Position numbers and translations under genes: made by a program. Below, piece after piece: positions 27,271 to 35,513 of a stretch of 64,000 bases of DNA (positions within the stretch are counted from its first letter, which is position 1; each line of letters starts with the position of its first letter). The notes under the pieces are model-generated. The model saw only the letters and a program-made list of their open reading frames with translations, was not told the origin of the DNA and did no database searches. The DNA is from Cupriavidus alkaliphilus (GTDB lineage: Bacteria; Pseudomonadota; Gammaproteobacteria; Burkholderiales; Burkholderiaceae). The stretch lies in NCBI RefSeq assembly GCF_900094595.1, contig NZ_FMAD01000004.1, positions 62,001-126,000 of the forward strand, read 5' to 3'.

Positions 27271-28173
27271 TCAGTCCTGGCGCCCTTGCCCGTCTTCCAC
27301 CAGCAGGTCCACCAGCTTGCGCGCGAACAGCGGCAAGGCGTCGAGATCGGCCACGCAGATCTGCAGCTGGCGCTCTGCCCACTCGTCGTCGAGCTGCACG
27401 ATGCGCAGCGACATGGCCCTGGCATGGCGGCGCGCGGTGGTCTCGGGCAACACCCCGACGCCTACGTTGGCCTCGATCATGCGACAGGCGGTCTCGAAAT
27501 TGCTGACCTGCACGCGCCAGCGCAGACTGCGCTGCAGGTCCGCCGCGGCCCGCTTCAGGAAATTGTGGATGGCGCTGTCTTCGGGCAGGCCGATGAAGTC
27601 GTAGTCGAGCGTATCGATGAAATCCACGCGGCCGCGCTCGGCCAGCGGATGGCTCAGCGCGGTCGCCAGCACCAGCCGGTCGCGCCGGTATGGCATGACC
27701 TCCAGCCCTTCGGTGCGCACGTTGCCGGCGATGATGCCGATGTCGACGATGCCTTCCTGGACCGCGCGCACGATGTCCGGGCTGAGCCGTTCGTGCATGT
27801 CGATGGTCACGTCCGGATGGCTGACCAGGTAGCTGCGCAGCACCGCCGGCAGGAACTCGCTCATGGCGGTGGTGTTGGCGAAGACGCGCACATGGCCTTT
27901 GACGCCCGCCGCGTATTCCTGCAGGTCGCCGCTGAGCTGCTCCAGCTGGCGCAGCACGCGGCGCGCATGGGCCAGCAGGGTCTCGCCCGCCCCGGTCACC
28001 TTCACGCCCTGGCTGCTGCGGCTCAGCAGCTTGACCCCGACGTGCTCCTCCAGATTCTTGATGCGCGTGCTGGCGGCGGCCAGCGACAGGTGCGAGCGCT
28101 GCGCACCGCCGGTCAGGCTCTGTGCCTCCGCGATATGCGTGAACAGTTTCAGGTCGACCAGATCAAAGCGCAT
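27271..28173 (-). CDS. LysR family transcriptional regulator
   Basis: A 300-residue LTTR: winged helix at 1-62 (FDLVDLKLFTHIAEAQSLTG, then SLAAASTRIKNLEEHVGVKL) and a PBP2-type effector domain from about 90 (VRVFANTTAMSEFLPAVL). The ATG at 28173 matches the normal LTTR N-terminus; a GTG at 28191 would add six residues. Convergent with the acyl-CoA ligase gene, 25 bp away, so it may control the acyl-CoA operon or the AraC-like gene upstream. No clear operator was found at its own 5' end. Confidence 0.9.
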   Translation of the reverse strand: MRFDLVDLKLFTHIAEAQSLTGGAQRSHLSLAAASTRIKNLEEHVGVKLLSRSSQGVKVTGAGETLLAHARRVLRQLEQLSGDLQEYAAGVKGHVRVFANTTAMSEFLPAVLRSYLVSHPDVTIDMHERLSPDIVRAVQEGIVDIGIIAGNVRTEGLEVMPYRRDRLVLATALSHPLAERGRVDFIDTLDYDFIGLPEDSAIHNFLKRAAADLQRSLRWRVQVSNFETACRMIEANVGVGVLPETTARRHARAMSLRIVQLDDEWAERQLQICVADLDALPLFARKLVDLLVEDGQGRQD

Positions 28174-28239
28174 GACATCATTCCCGGGCACAACGGCGGC
28201 CTAGCTCGCCGGATTATCTCGCAAACCGCGCCGCACGCG

Positions 28240-28872
28240 TCATGCCACCGAGCGCTGCCGCGGCATCGCGTGCGCGCCGGCCAGCCGCCGCGCGGCCTCC
28301 AGCGAGACGCCGAAGCGGTCATAGAATGCGCTATCGACATCACTGTTGGCCGGCCACCCGACACGCCGCCTGGCCTCGCCCAGCGCCGCCTCGCCCGCCA
28401 TCACATCGAACAGCAGCCGCATCAGCCGTTGCGTGCGGCACAGGTCGGTCAGCGCGGTCCCCTGCGCGAACAACGCGCGGCGCAGCTGCGCCGCGGACAT
28501 GCCGAGCCGCTCCGCGATAAAGGCCGCGTTCCAGGCGTACTGCGGCTGCAGGAACACGCGCTTGGCAATGCGGTGGTGCAGGCATTCCGACGGTTGTGCC
28601 GGGGCCAGCCCCCGCATTTCGAGCGTGCATGCCGCCGGCTGCGCGCTGCTGCCATCCAGGCGCAGCGCAAATGCTTCGAACGGATCGATGATGGCCTGCT
28701 GGCGGGCCAGCAGCACCCGCTCGTAGCCGCGCCGCCTGACCACCACCCTGCCGCGCTCGGCGCCGACCGACAGCGGAAACGCCAGCCACAGCTGCTGCAG
28801 GCTGGCGTGCATGGAAGACTGCAGATGGACATGCATGGCGGATCGCGATTGGCGGACAGGATCAGACTGCAT
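28240..28872 (-). CDS. AraC-type HTH regulator (divergent)
   Basis: About 210 residues. The C-terminal third (NAAFIAERLGMSAAQLRRALF then a second helix pair ending RVGWPANSDVDSAFYDRFGV) resembles an AraC double HTH, but the second half is degenerate, lacking the usual GF.s.syFsr.Fk pattern. The N-terminal part has no recognisable cupin motif. Start choice is uncertain: ATGs at 28872, 28836 and 28812 are all in frame with weak ribosome sites, and a longer frame to 29022 would overlap the neighbouring LysR gene. It is encoded between two LysR genes on the same strand. Confidence 0.6.
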   Translation of the reverse strand: MQSDPVRQSRSAMHVHLQSSMHASLQQLWLAFPLSVGAERGRVVVRRRGYERVLLARQQAIIDPFEAFALRLDGSSAQPAACTLEMRGLAPAQPSECLHHRIAKRVFLQPQYAWNAAFIAERLGMSAAQLRRALFAQGTALTDLCRTQRLMRLLFDVMAGEAALGEARRRVGWPANSDVDSAFYDRFGVSLEAARRLAGAHAMPRQRSVA

Positions 28873-28948
28873 GATCGCCGCAATCCGGCGCGCGCGCCTC
28901 TGCCATTCCCGAACACTCCGTTCGCCGCCGCCGCATGCCGGTGCCGGT

Positions 28949-29857
28949 TCAGGCCGCCGGAAACGCCTTGACCAGGTGCCGCAGCAGGCCGTCCGCGACC
29001 GGCGACAAGTGCCGGCCGGCACGCGTCAGGATATGGATGCGGCTGTTGTTCAGGATGGGATTGGCCAGCGGCAGCGACACCAGCTGCCGCAACTGCGGTT
29101 CCTTCAGCGGCACCGAGCGCGCCGTCAGGATATAGCCAAGTCCCATCGCCGCGTACTCCCACAGCACCTTGAAGGAGTTGGTGACCAGCATCGGCTTGAG
29201 CGTGATGTGTTCGTCGAGTTCGGCCGCCTGCACATGCTTGCGCACGCCGAACGAACCCGCCAGGAACGCGCCCTGGTGCTGCGCCAGGTCCGCCAGCGTC
29301 AGCGCGCGGCGGCGCCGCGCCAGCGGATGGTCCTTGTGCACGTGCGCGCGGATCGGCGACAGCCGCGAGTAGTGCGAGTGCAGCCGCGCATCGTCGGGCG
29401 GCTGGAACACGAAGCCGATATGGGCCAGGTCCTCGAGCAGCAGGCGCACGGTCTCGTCGGTGCCCGCCACCTGGATGCTGCAGGTGACGTCGGGATGCTT
29501 GCGCAGGAAGCCCTGCAGCACGGGTTCCAGCACAAGATCGACAAAGCCCTCGCCGAAGGACAGTTCGACATGGCCGCGCTGGGCGTTCTTCAGGTTGTTC
29601 ACCTCGGCCACGAAGGTGTCCTGCAGGTCTTGCTGGCGCCGGGCAAACAGCGCCAGCAGCCGTCCCGCGTCGGTGGCCACCACGCCGCGCCCGCGCCGCT
29701 CCAGCAGCGTCAGCCCGGTGTCCTGCTCCAGCTTGGCCACGGCACGGCTGACCACCGAGGGGTCCAGTTCCAGTACTTCGGCGGCGCCGCGCACCGAGCC
29801 GGTTTCGATGATCTGCAGCAGGCACAGCGCCCGCTTGCGGTCCAGCACGTCTTCCAT
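28949..29857 (-). CDS. LysR family transcriptional regulator, divergent from the amidohydrolase
   Basis: A 302-residue LTTR. The HTH spans about 8-65 (LQIIETGSVRGAAEVLELDPSVVSRAVAKLE) and the effector domain begins near 95 with HVELSFGEGFVDLVLEPVL. The start at 29857 has GGGGGACC upstream. It is divergent from an M20 amidohydrolase and Bug binding protein, with a 7-bp-arm palindrome in the 156-bp gap, the standard arrangement for an LTTR that controls its divergent neighbour. Confidence 0.92.
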   Translation of the reverse strand: MEDVLDRKRALCLLQIIETGSVRGAAEVLELDPSVVSRAVAKLEQDTGLTLLERRGRGVVATDAGRLLALFARRQQDLQDTFVAEVNNLKNAQRGHVELSFGEGFVDLVLEPVLQGFLRKHPDVTCSIQVAGTDETVRLLLEDLAHIGFVFQPPDDARLHSHYSRLSPIRAHVHKDHPLARRRRALTLADLAQHQGAFLAGSFGVRKHVQAAELDEHITLKPMLVTNSFKVLWEYAAMGLGYILTARSVPLKEPQLRQLVSLPLANPILNNSRIHILTRAGRHLSPVADGLLRHLVKAFPAA

Positions 29858-29914
29858 GGCTTGGTCCCCCTGCGGCGGCGTGCAACGGTGCCGCACCGCG
29901 CCGCGCGTTCTTTT

Positions 29915-29937
29915 ATCGTTGCATTTTATACAACGAT
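29915..29937. promoter_or_regulatory. LysR-type operator in the LysR/amidohydrolase gap
   Basis: Perfect arms ATCGTTG (29915-29921) and CAACGAT (29931-29937) around a 9-bp AT-rich spacer, about 60 bp upstream of the LysR start and 77 bp upstream of the amidohydrolase start. Spacing and dyad form fit an LTTR recognition site. Confidence 0.6.
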
Positions 29938-30013
29938 TTGTCGCTACCGTTGTCATGGTTTCGGCGCCCGGCTGCGGAGAGAATGCGGTGAACCACCACG
30001 TTCCCCTGCCCCC

Positions 30014-31195
30014 ATGACCCGCACCCTGCCCGCCGACCTGCAGCGATCCATCCAGACCCTCGCGCCGGAGTTCGTCGCGATCCGGCGCAAGATCCACGCG
30101 CATCCGGAGCTGGCCTTCGAAGAGCGCCAGACCAGCAACCTGGTCGCCGAGCAGCTTGCGGCATGGGGCTACGCCGTGCATCGCGGCCTGGGCACCACCG
30201 GCGTGGTCGGCACGCTGCGCAAAGGCCACGGCAGCAAGGCACTGGGCATCCGCGCCGACATGGATGCGCTGCCGATCCAGGAACAGACCGGCCTGGACTA
30301 TGCCAGCACCATCGCGGGCAAGATGCATGCATGCGGCCATGACGGCCACACCGCGATCCTGCTGTGTGCCGCGCGCTATCTGGCCGAGTCGGTCGATTTC
30401 AACGGCACGCTGAACCTCATCTTCCAGCCGGCCGAAGAAAACGAAGGCGGCGCGCTGCGCATGCTGGAGGACGGGCTGTTCGAGCGCTTCCCGTGCGACG
30501 AGGTGTACGCGCTGCACAACTCGCCGGGAATGCCGGTGGGACAGATCGGCGTCATCACCGGCCCCGCCATGGCGTCGTTCGACCGCGCCACGGTGACGCT
30601 GCGCGGACGCGGCGCGCACGGCGCCATGCCGCACCACGGCATCGACGTGATGCAGGGCGCGGCCAGCATGGTGCTGGGGCTGCAATCGATCGTCAGCCGC
30701 GAAATCGACGCGCTCAAGTCGGCGGTCATCACCGTGGGCGCGCTGCAGGCCGGCAGCACCTACAACGTGGTGCCCGACACCGCGACCATCAAGATCGGCG
30801 TGCGCACGCTCGACCCGCGCGTGCGCACGCTGGTCGAAGAGCGCATCCAGGCCTTCGTCACGGCCCAGGCGCAGAGCTTCCGCCTGCAGGCCGAGGTGGT
30901 CTACGAGCGCAAGTATCCGGTGCTGGTCAACCACGCCGCGCAGACCGAATTCGCGCGCCAGGCCGCAATCCGGCTGGTGGGCGCCGACAACGTGGTCGAA
31001 CGCCCGCCGGTGATGGGCAGCGAAGACTTCGCCTACCTGCTCGAGCATCGCCCCGGCACCTATATCCGGCTGGGCAACGGCCTGGGCGAAGACGGCGGCT
31101 GCATGGTGCACAACCCGCTGTACGACTTCAACGACAAGGCCCTGCCGGTCGGCGCCGCCTTCTGGGCGCACCTGGCGCAAAGCTATCTGGCCTGA
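30014..31195 (+). CDS. M20 family amidohydrolase (hippurate hydrolase/aminoacylase-like)
   Basis: A 393-residue M20D metallopeptidase-type enzyme that hydrolyses N-acyl amino acids or related amides. Metal and catalytic residues are visible: MHACGHDGHT (104-113), PAEENEGG (139-146) with the catalytic and metal Glu, and the C-terminal VHNPLYDFND His. The dimerisation/lid insert begins FDRATVTLRGRGAHGAMPH. The ATG at 30014 has no clear ribosome site, but the protein start fits the family. It is followed 24 bp later by a Bug-type binding protein gene that may import the substrate, and is divergent from a LysR regulator. Confidence 0.93.
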   Translation: MTRTLPADLQRSIQTLAPEFVAIRRKIHAHPELAFEERQTSNLVAEQLAAWGYAVHRGLGTTGVVGTLRKGHGSKALGIRADMDALPIQEQTGLDYASTIAGKMHACGHDGHTAILLCAARYLAESVDFNGTLNLIFQPAEENEGGALRMLEDGLFERFPCDEVYALHNSPGMPVGQIGVITGPAMASFDRATVTLRGRGAHGAMPHHGIDVMQGAASMVLGLQSIVSREIDALKSAVITVGALQAGSTYNVVPDTATIKIGVRTLDPRVRTLVEERIQAFVTAQAQSFRLQAEVVYERKYPVLVNHAAQTEFARQAAIRLVGADNVVERPPVMGSEDFAYLLEHRPGTYIRLGNGLGEDGGCMVHNPLYDFNDKALPVGAAFWAHLAQSYLA

Positions 31196-31219
31196 AAAAG
31201 AAACCGAGGAGACAACCCC

Positions 31220-32230
31220 ATGGCTACCCTGAACCGCCGCCGCTTCCTGCAACACGCCGGCCTTGCCGCCGGTGCTTCCGTACTGTCGGGTCTGCCGGCG
31301 TTTGCGGCCGATGCCTTTCCCGCCAAGGCCCTGTCGCTGGTCGTGCCTTATCCCGCCGGCGGCGCCAGCGACGCGTCGGCGCGCATCTTCGGCGAATCGA
31401 TCAGCAAGAGCGTGCGCCAGCAGGTGGTGGTGGAGAACTACGGCGGCGGCACCGGGCTGATCGGCGCCAACAAGGTGCTGGCCGCGCCGGCCGACGGCTA
31501 CACCTTCTTCCATGGCTCGATCAACGAGGTGTTCCTGGCGCCATTGCTGAACCCCGCGGCGCGCTACAAGCCGCAGGACTTTCTGCTGGCCGCGCCGATC
31601 AGCGACGCCAATATCGTGCTGATGGTGCGCAACGGCATCGCCGTGGACAGCCTGGACAAGTTCATCGAGTTCGCACGGCAGGGCAAGGGCAAGTCGCTGA
31701 CCTACGCCACCGTCGGCATCGACTCGATCTATCACCTGATGGGCGATGCGCTGGCCGCGCGCCTGGGCGTGCCGTTCCTGCACGTGCCCTACAAGGGCGG
31801 CGCCCCGGCGCTGCAGGGACTGGCCGGCGGCGAGGTCGACTTTGCCATCCTGCCCTACCAGTCCAGCTTCGACAGCATGCAGCAGCAGGGCCGGCTGAAG
31901 ATTCTGACCAGCTTCTCGCGGGCCTTGCCGCCCGCGCTCAAGTCGGTCCCGCTGATTTCGCAGAGCAAGCTGGTGCCGGATTTCGAATACACCATCGGCG
32001 GCGGCTATTTCGTCAGGCAAGGCACGCCGGCAGAGCGCGTGGCGGTGCTGCGCAAGGCCATCGGCGAAGCGCTGGCCAAGCCGGAGATCCGCGCGAAGCT
32101 TGAAGCGGAGGGCCGCACCGTGCTGCAGCCGATCGACAGCCAGGAACAGGCCAACCGGATGTTCGAGCAGTACCTGGCGCGCGTCAACAAGCTGATCCAG
32201 GGCGTCGGTCGCAAGACCAACGCGGCCTGA
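31220..32230 (+). CDS. Tripartite tricarboxylate transporter (Bug) substrate-binding protein
   Basis: A 336-residue periplasmic solute-binding protein of the TctC/Bug family so expanded in Burkholderiales. A twin-arginine-like signal (NRRRFLQHAGLAAGASVL) precedes an AFA cleavage site near 29. Family motifs: LVVPYPAGGASDASAR, VVVENYGGGTGLIGAN, VPYKGGAPALQGLAGGEVDF. GAGGAG lies 9 nt before the ATG. No TctA/TctB membrane genes are adjacent, which is normal for orphan Bug proteins. Pairing with an amidohydrolase suggests an N-acyl amino acid or aromatic amide as ligand. Confidence 0.93.
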   Translation: MATLNRRRFLQHAGLAAGASVLSGLPAFAADAFPAKALSLVVPYPAGGASDASARIFGESISKSVRQQVVVENYGGGTGLIGANKVLAAPADGYTFFHGSINEVFLAPLLNPAARYKPQDFLLAAPISDANIVLMVRNGIAVDSLDKFIEFARQGKGKSLTYATVGIDSIYHLMGDALAARLGVPFLHVPYKGGAPALQGLAGGEVDFAILPYQSSFDSMQQQGRLKILTSFSRALPPALKSVPLISQSKLVPDFEYTIGGGYFVRQGTPAERVAVLRKAIGEALAKPEIRAKLEAEGRTVLQPIDSQEQANRMFEQYLARVNKLIQGVGRKTNAA

Positions 32231-32257
32231 GGCGCAGCGACGCGCGGCGGCAAGGCA

Positions 32258-33754
32258 TCAAGGCGTGCCGCCCGAGGCATCGATCCGGTAGACCCGCCCG
32301 CTGGTCGCGGACGTGCCCGGATCGGCCAGCACATAGAGCGCCTGCGCGCCATCCACGCCGAACGAGAACACGCTGCCCGGCACCGTGACGTTCCAGTCGA
32401 CCGGCTCGGTGGCGGCGCCATCGCGGTACACGAAGCTCTGCAGCTTGCCGGTGCACAGATCGGAGTAGAAGTAGCGCCCCTGCAGCGCCGGGCTGGCGCT
32501 GCCGCGATACACGTAGCCGCCGACGATGGCACAGCCGCCTGCCTCGTGGCCGTACTCGAACACGGGCATGGTCAGCCCGCTCTTGTCGCAGGTAGCGGCG
32601 CCCACGCACGCGGTGCCTTCGGTCAGGTTCCAGCCGTAGTTCAGGCCCGCGCTGGTCGACGGTGCCACGTCGACTTCCTCGCGCTGCTCCTGGCCGACAT
32701 CGGCGATATACAACGACGCGGCGTCGAACGAGAACCGCCACGGGTTGCGCAGCCCGAGCGCCCAGATCTCGCCGCGGCTGCCGGACTGGCCGAGCAACGG
32801 GTTGCCGGCCGGCACACCATAGCCCGTCGCGCCGCTGACATCGATGCGCAGCATCTTGCCGAGCAGCGTGGCGGCGTTCTGGGCATTGCCTGCCGGATCG
32901 CCGCCACCGCCGCCGTCGCCCGTGCCGATGTAGAGCATGCGGTCGGGGCCGAACGCGAGCTGGCCGCCGTTATGGTTGGAGAAGGTCGGATGCGGGATCG
33001 ACAGCAGCACCGTGCCCGAGGCATCGGCGACGTCCGGATTCGCGGCCGAGACGTTGTAGCGGGCGATGGTGATGGCGCCGCCGGTGTCGGTGTAATAGAC
33101 GTAGAAGCGGCCGTTGGCCGCATAGTCCGGATCGAACGCCATCGACAGCAGTCCGCGCTCGCCGTCGGTGGTGGTCAGCGCCTCAATATCGAGAAACGGC
33201 GTGGCCAGCAGCGCTCCGTCGCGCACGACGCGGATACGGCCGGCGCGCTCCACCACGAACAGGCGCGCATCGCCGGCGGGGGCGGTCAGGAAGATCGGCG
33301 CGGAGTAATCGCCGGGCATCTGCGTCAACGACAATTGCATCGATTCCGGCGCACCGTAGGCCACGCTGGCTGCAGCGCCCGTGCCCGCGGCTACCGCGAC
33401 CACCTGCGTCGGCGGCTGCGGGCGGCGCAGCGCGCTGCCAGTCAGCACGCCGGCGGCGGCGACGGTATAGCTGCCGGGCGGCAGGTTGGACAACGTGGTT
33501 GACTGGACCACGGCCTGGCGGAACTGGCCCGGCCCCGATACCGTGACGGCAGCCGGGGTTCCGGACGGCAGGCCCGAGATCGCCAGCGTCAGCGAACCGT
33601 TGCCGCCACCACCGCCACCCCCACCGCCACCCCCGCCACCACCGCCGCCTGCGCCGACGCTTTCGCCTCCGCCACCACCGCCTCCGCAGGCTGCAAGTCC
33701 CAGGCAACAGGCGATGGCGAATCGGCGAAGCGCGTGTCGGAATGCGTCGGGCAT
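32258..33754 (-). CDS. PQQ-dependent sugar dehydrogenase (GSDH/Asd family) lipoprotein with poly-Gly linker
   Basis: A 498-residue protein. The signal ends in a lipobox LAAC near 22, so the mature protein is probably lipid-anchored. The Cys is followed by 7 Gly, ESVGA, then 16 consecutive Gly, a flexible tether. An Ig-like or small beta domain (about 52-140) precedes a six-bladed propeller with the soluble aldose dehydrogenase motifs VVERAGRIRVVRDG, GERGLLSMAFDPDY, HNGGQLAFGPD, GLRNPWRFSFD and YGWNLTEG. The start at 33754 opens the signal peptide; the upstream frame to a TTG at 33919 crosses the divergent gene. Likely oxidises sugars in the periplasm with PQQ. Confidence 0.88.
   Translation of the reverse strand: MPDAFRHALRRFAIACCLGLAACGGGGGGGESVGAGGGGGGGGGGGGGGGGNGSLTLAISGLPSGTPAAVTVSGPGQFRQAVVQSTTLSNLPPGSYTVAAAGVLTGSALRRPQPPTQVVAVAAGTGAAASVAYGAPESMQLSLTQMPGDYSAPIFLTAPAGDARLFVVERAGRIRVVRDGALLATPFLDIEALTTTDGERGLLSMAFDPDYAANGRFYVYYTDTGGAITIARYNVSAANPDVADASGTVLLSIPHPTFSNHNGGQLAFGPDRMLYIGTGDGGGGGDPAGNAQNAATLLGKMLRIDVSGATGYGVPAGNPLLGQSGSRGEIWALGLRNPWRFSFDAASLYIADVGQEQREEVDVAPSTSAGLNYGWNLTEGTACVGAATCDKSGLTMPVFEYGHEAGGCAIVGGYVYRGSASPALQGRYFYSDLCTGKLQSFVYRDGAATEPVDWNVTVPGSVFSFGVDGAQALYVLADPGTSATSGRVYRIDASGGTP
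33602..33685. repeat. GC-rich trinucleotide tract coding poly-glycine
   Basis: On the minus strand 33602-33649 is 16 Gly codons in a row and 33665-33685 seven more, in mixed GGC/GGT/GGG usage, separated by GAGVSE read backwards. Units of three keep the frame, so length change would alter linker length, not switch the gene off. Confidence 0.9.
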
Positions 33755-33890
33755 GGCGGGCTCCTGTGACGGCCGGGGCACCGCCTGCCGGCAGCAGGGG
33801 CGCCTTGCCCTTGTAAAATACGTCATGCGCGCAGCATCGGCCAAACACTGCAGATCCGCTCGAAAGCGCGCATTCCGGACAACCTGAGCG

Positions 33891-34535
33891 ATGCCAGCCA
33901 AGCCGCCCCCGCCTGACAAACCCCGGCGTCACCAACCCGCCGCGCTTGAATCCTTGCTGACCGAGGTACGCGCCTGCCGCGCCTGCGCGCAGCACCTGCC
34001 GCTGGGCCCGCGTCCGGTGGTGCGCGTCGGCGCCGGCGCGCGCATCCTGATCGTCGGCCAGGCGCCGGGAACGCGCGTGCACGAGACCGGCATTCCATGG
34101 AACGACGCCAGCGGCGAGCGGCTGCGGCAGTGGCTCGGCGTCGACGACGCCACCTTCTGCGATGCCTCGCAATTCGCCATCATCCCGATGGGCTTGTGCT
34201 ATCCGGGCCGCGGCAAGGGTGGCGACAACCCGCCGCGCCCCGAATGCGCTCCCTTGTGGATGGACCGCTTGCTGGCGCAACTGCCCTCGATCGCGCTGAC
34301 ACTGCTGGTCGGCCAGTACGCGCAACGCCATTTCCTGGGGGCGCGGCGCAAGTCCACGCTGACCGAAACCGTCAGGGCATGGCAGGACTACGCGCCCGGC
34401 TTCATACCGCTGCCGCACCCATCGCCGCGCAACCAGCCGTGGTTCAAGCAGCATCCCTGGTTCGAGAGCGAGGTGTTGCCGATGTTAAGCGAGCGGGTTG
34501 CGCGGATCCTGCCGCATGGAAAGGCATCCGGCTGA
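33891..34535 (+). CDS. Uracil-DNA glycosylase superfamily protein
   Basis: A 214-residue protein of the UDG fold. Visible motifs: RACRACAQHLPLGPRPVV, the first active-site-like block IVGQAPGTRVHETGIPWND (about 53-71) with GERLRQWLG, and the distal loop PHPSPRNQPWF near 172-182, which parallels the HPSPRN of the group. The two early Cys (CRAC) do not form the four-Cys iron-sulfur set of family 4 enzymes. The first motif differs from the GEAPG of families 4/5, so activity on uracil is not assured. Divergent from the sugar dehydrogenase gene. Confidence 0.82.
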   Translation: MPAKPPPPDKPRRHQPAALESLLTEVRACRACAQHLPLGPRPVVRVGAGARILIVGQAPGTRVHETGIPWNDASGERLRQWLGVDDATFCDASQFAIIPMGLCYPGRGKGGDNPPRPECAPLWMDRLLAQLPSIALTLLVGQYAQRHFLGARRKSTLTETVRAWQDYAPGFIPLPHPSPRNQPWFKQHPWFESEVLPMLSERVARILPHGKASG

Positions 34536-34557
34536 ACGCGCAGCGCCATAGCCCGGC

Positions 34558-35382
34558 TCACTGCCCGCACAGCACCGCCGCCATCTCCTGCGCCGCACCC
34601 TGCAGCGTCGGCACCGCCTGCAGCAGCGCTTCCAGCGAGGCCCGCGCCGTCGGCGCGTGACAGGCGATCGCGGCCACCACCCGGCCCGATCCGGCGCCGT
34701 CCGGTTCGCGCACCGGCACCGCCACCGCGCACATGCCGCGCACGAATTCCTCGTGATCGACACCGATGCCGCGCGCACCCAGCCGGTCCAGCTCGGCATT
34801 GAGTGCGGGCAGGTCGGACAGCGTGCGCGGCGTGTGCGCGGCGAGGTCCACGCGCCGCAGTGTCTGCTGGCGTTCCAGCCGGTTCATCGCTGACAGGAAC
34901 AGCTTGCCGCTGGCAGTGCAATGCAGCGGCACATGGATGCCGGGCGACAGCTGCAGCCGCAGCGGCTCGTGGGTTTCCACGCGCTCCACGTACAGCACGC
35001 GGTCGCCGTCGAGCGCGGTCAGGTTGCAGGTTTCGCCCAGCCGCGCCACCAGCCGGGCCAGGATGCCGCGGCATTCGCGCAGCAGCGGCGGGCTGCGCAG
35101 CGTCTGCAGCGACAACGCCGCCGCGGCCGGCCCGGGCACATAACCGCGCTCGGCCGGCATCCGCACCACGAAGCCGCTGCGCTCCATCGCCGCCAGCAGG
35201 CGCATCAGCGTCGCCTTGGGCACATGCAGGCGCTGCGACAGCTGGGACAGCGTCTGCGGCTGCTGCGCCCGCGCCAGGCTGGACAGCACCGCCAGCACGC
35301 GCAGGCTGCGGGCATCCTCTTCCGGCACCCCGTCTTCTGCTGCAGTGCGATTCTGAAACGGCATTGTCATGTTCTGTTTCAC
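34558..35382 (-). CDS. IclR family transcriptional regulator
   Basis: About 274 residues from a GTG at 35382, which has GGAG 9-10 nt upstream; an ATG at 35370 is an alternative, and a longer frame reaches 35454. The winged helix (LRVLAVLSSLARAQQPQTLSQLSQRLHVPKATLMRLL) occupies roughly 25-85 and the GAF-like IclR effector domain the rest, with CTASGKLFLSAM and GIGVDHEEFVRGMCAVAVPV as family markers. Divergent from a GMC oxidoreductase gene, with an imperfect GGAAC-N5-GTTTC palindrome in the shared gap, so it probably controls that oxidoreductase and the MFS transporter. Confidence 0.9.
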   Translation of the reverse strand: MKQNMTMPFQNRTAAEDGVPEEDARSLRVLAVLSSLARAQQPQTLSQLSQRLHVPKATLMRLLAAMERSGFVVRMPAERGYVPGPAAAALSLQTLRSPPLLRECRGILARLVARLGETCNLTALDGDRVLYVERVETHEPLRLQLSPGIHVPLHCTASGKLFLSAMNRLERQQTLRRVDLAAHTPRTLSDLPALNAELDRLGARGIGVDHEEFVRGMCAVAVPVREPDGAGSGRVVAAIACHAPTARASLEALLQAVPTLQGAAQEMAAVLCGQ

Positions 35383-35437
35383 AACCGGCGTCTCCTCGCG
35401 ATTGGGCTTCCCATTCCGGGCCCGAAAAATAAAATCC

Positions 35438-35452
35438 GGAACAGAACGTTTC
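35438..35452. promoter_or_regulatory. Candidate IclR operator
   Basis: GGAAC-AGAAC-GTTTC, a 15-bp near-palindrome with one arm mismatch, lies in the 131-bp gap between the IclR gene and the GMC oxidoreductase. A related GTTCTGTTTC element lies at about 35370-35380. The size fits known IclR-family sites; binding is inferred. Confidence 0.45.
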
Positions 35453-35513
35453 AAATTATAAATCCAAGCCGACGGGCCATGTGCTCGCCGGCCAGAAACA
35501 GGAGACAGCGACG

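Noticed and set aside
24177-27425. Very long open frame on the minus strand antisense to the thiolase and ligase genes
   Set aside because: It is a shadow produced by GC-rich third positions; its translation is Arg/His/Gln/Ala-rich with no domain and it overlaps well-supported genes.
28949-32020. Apparent 1023-residue minus-strand protein
   Set aside because: Only its last 302 residues are a real LysR regulator; the rest is antisense to the amidohydrolase and Bug genes.
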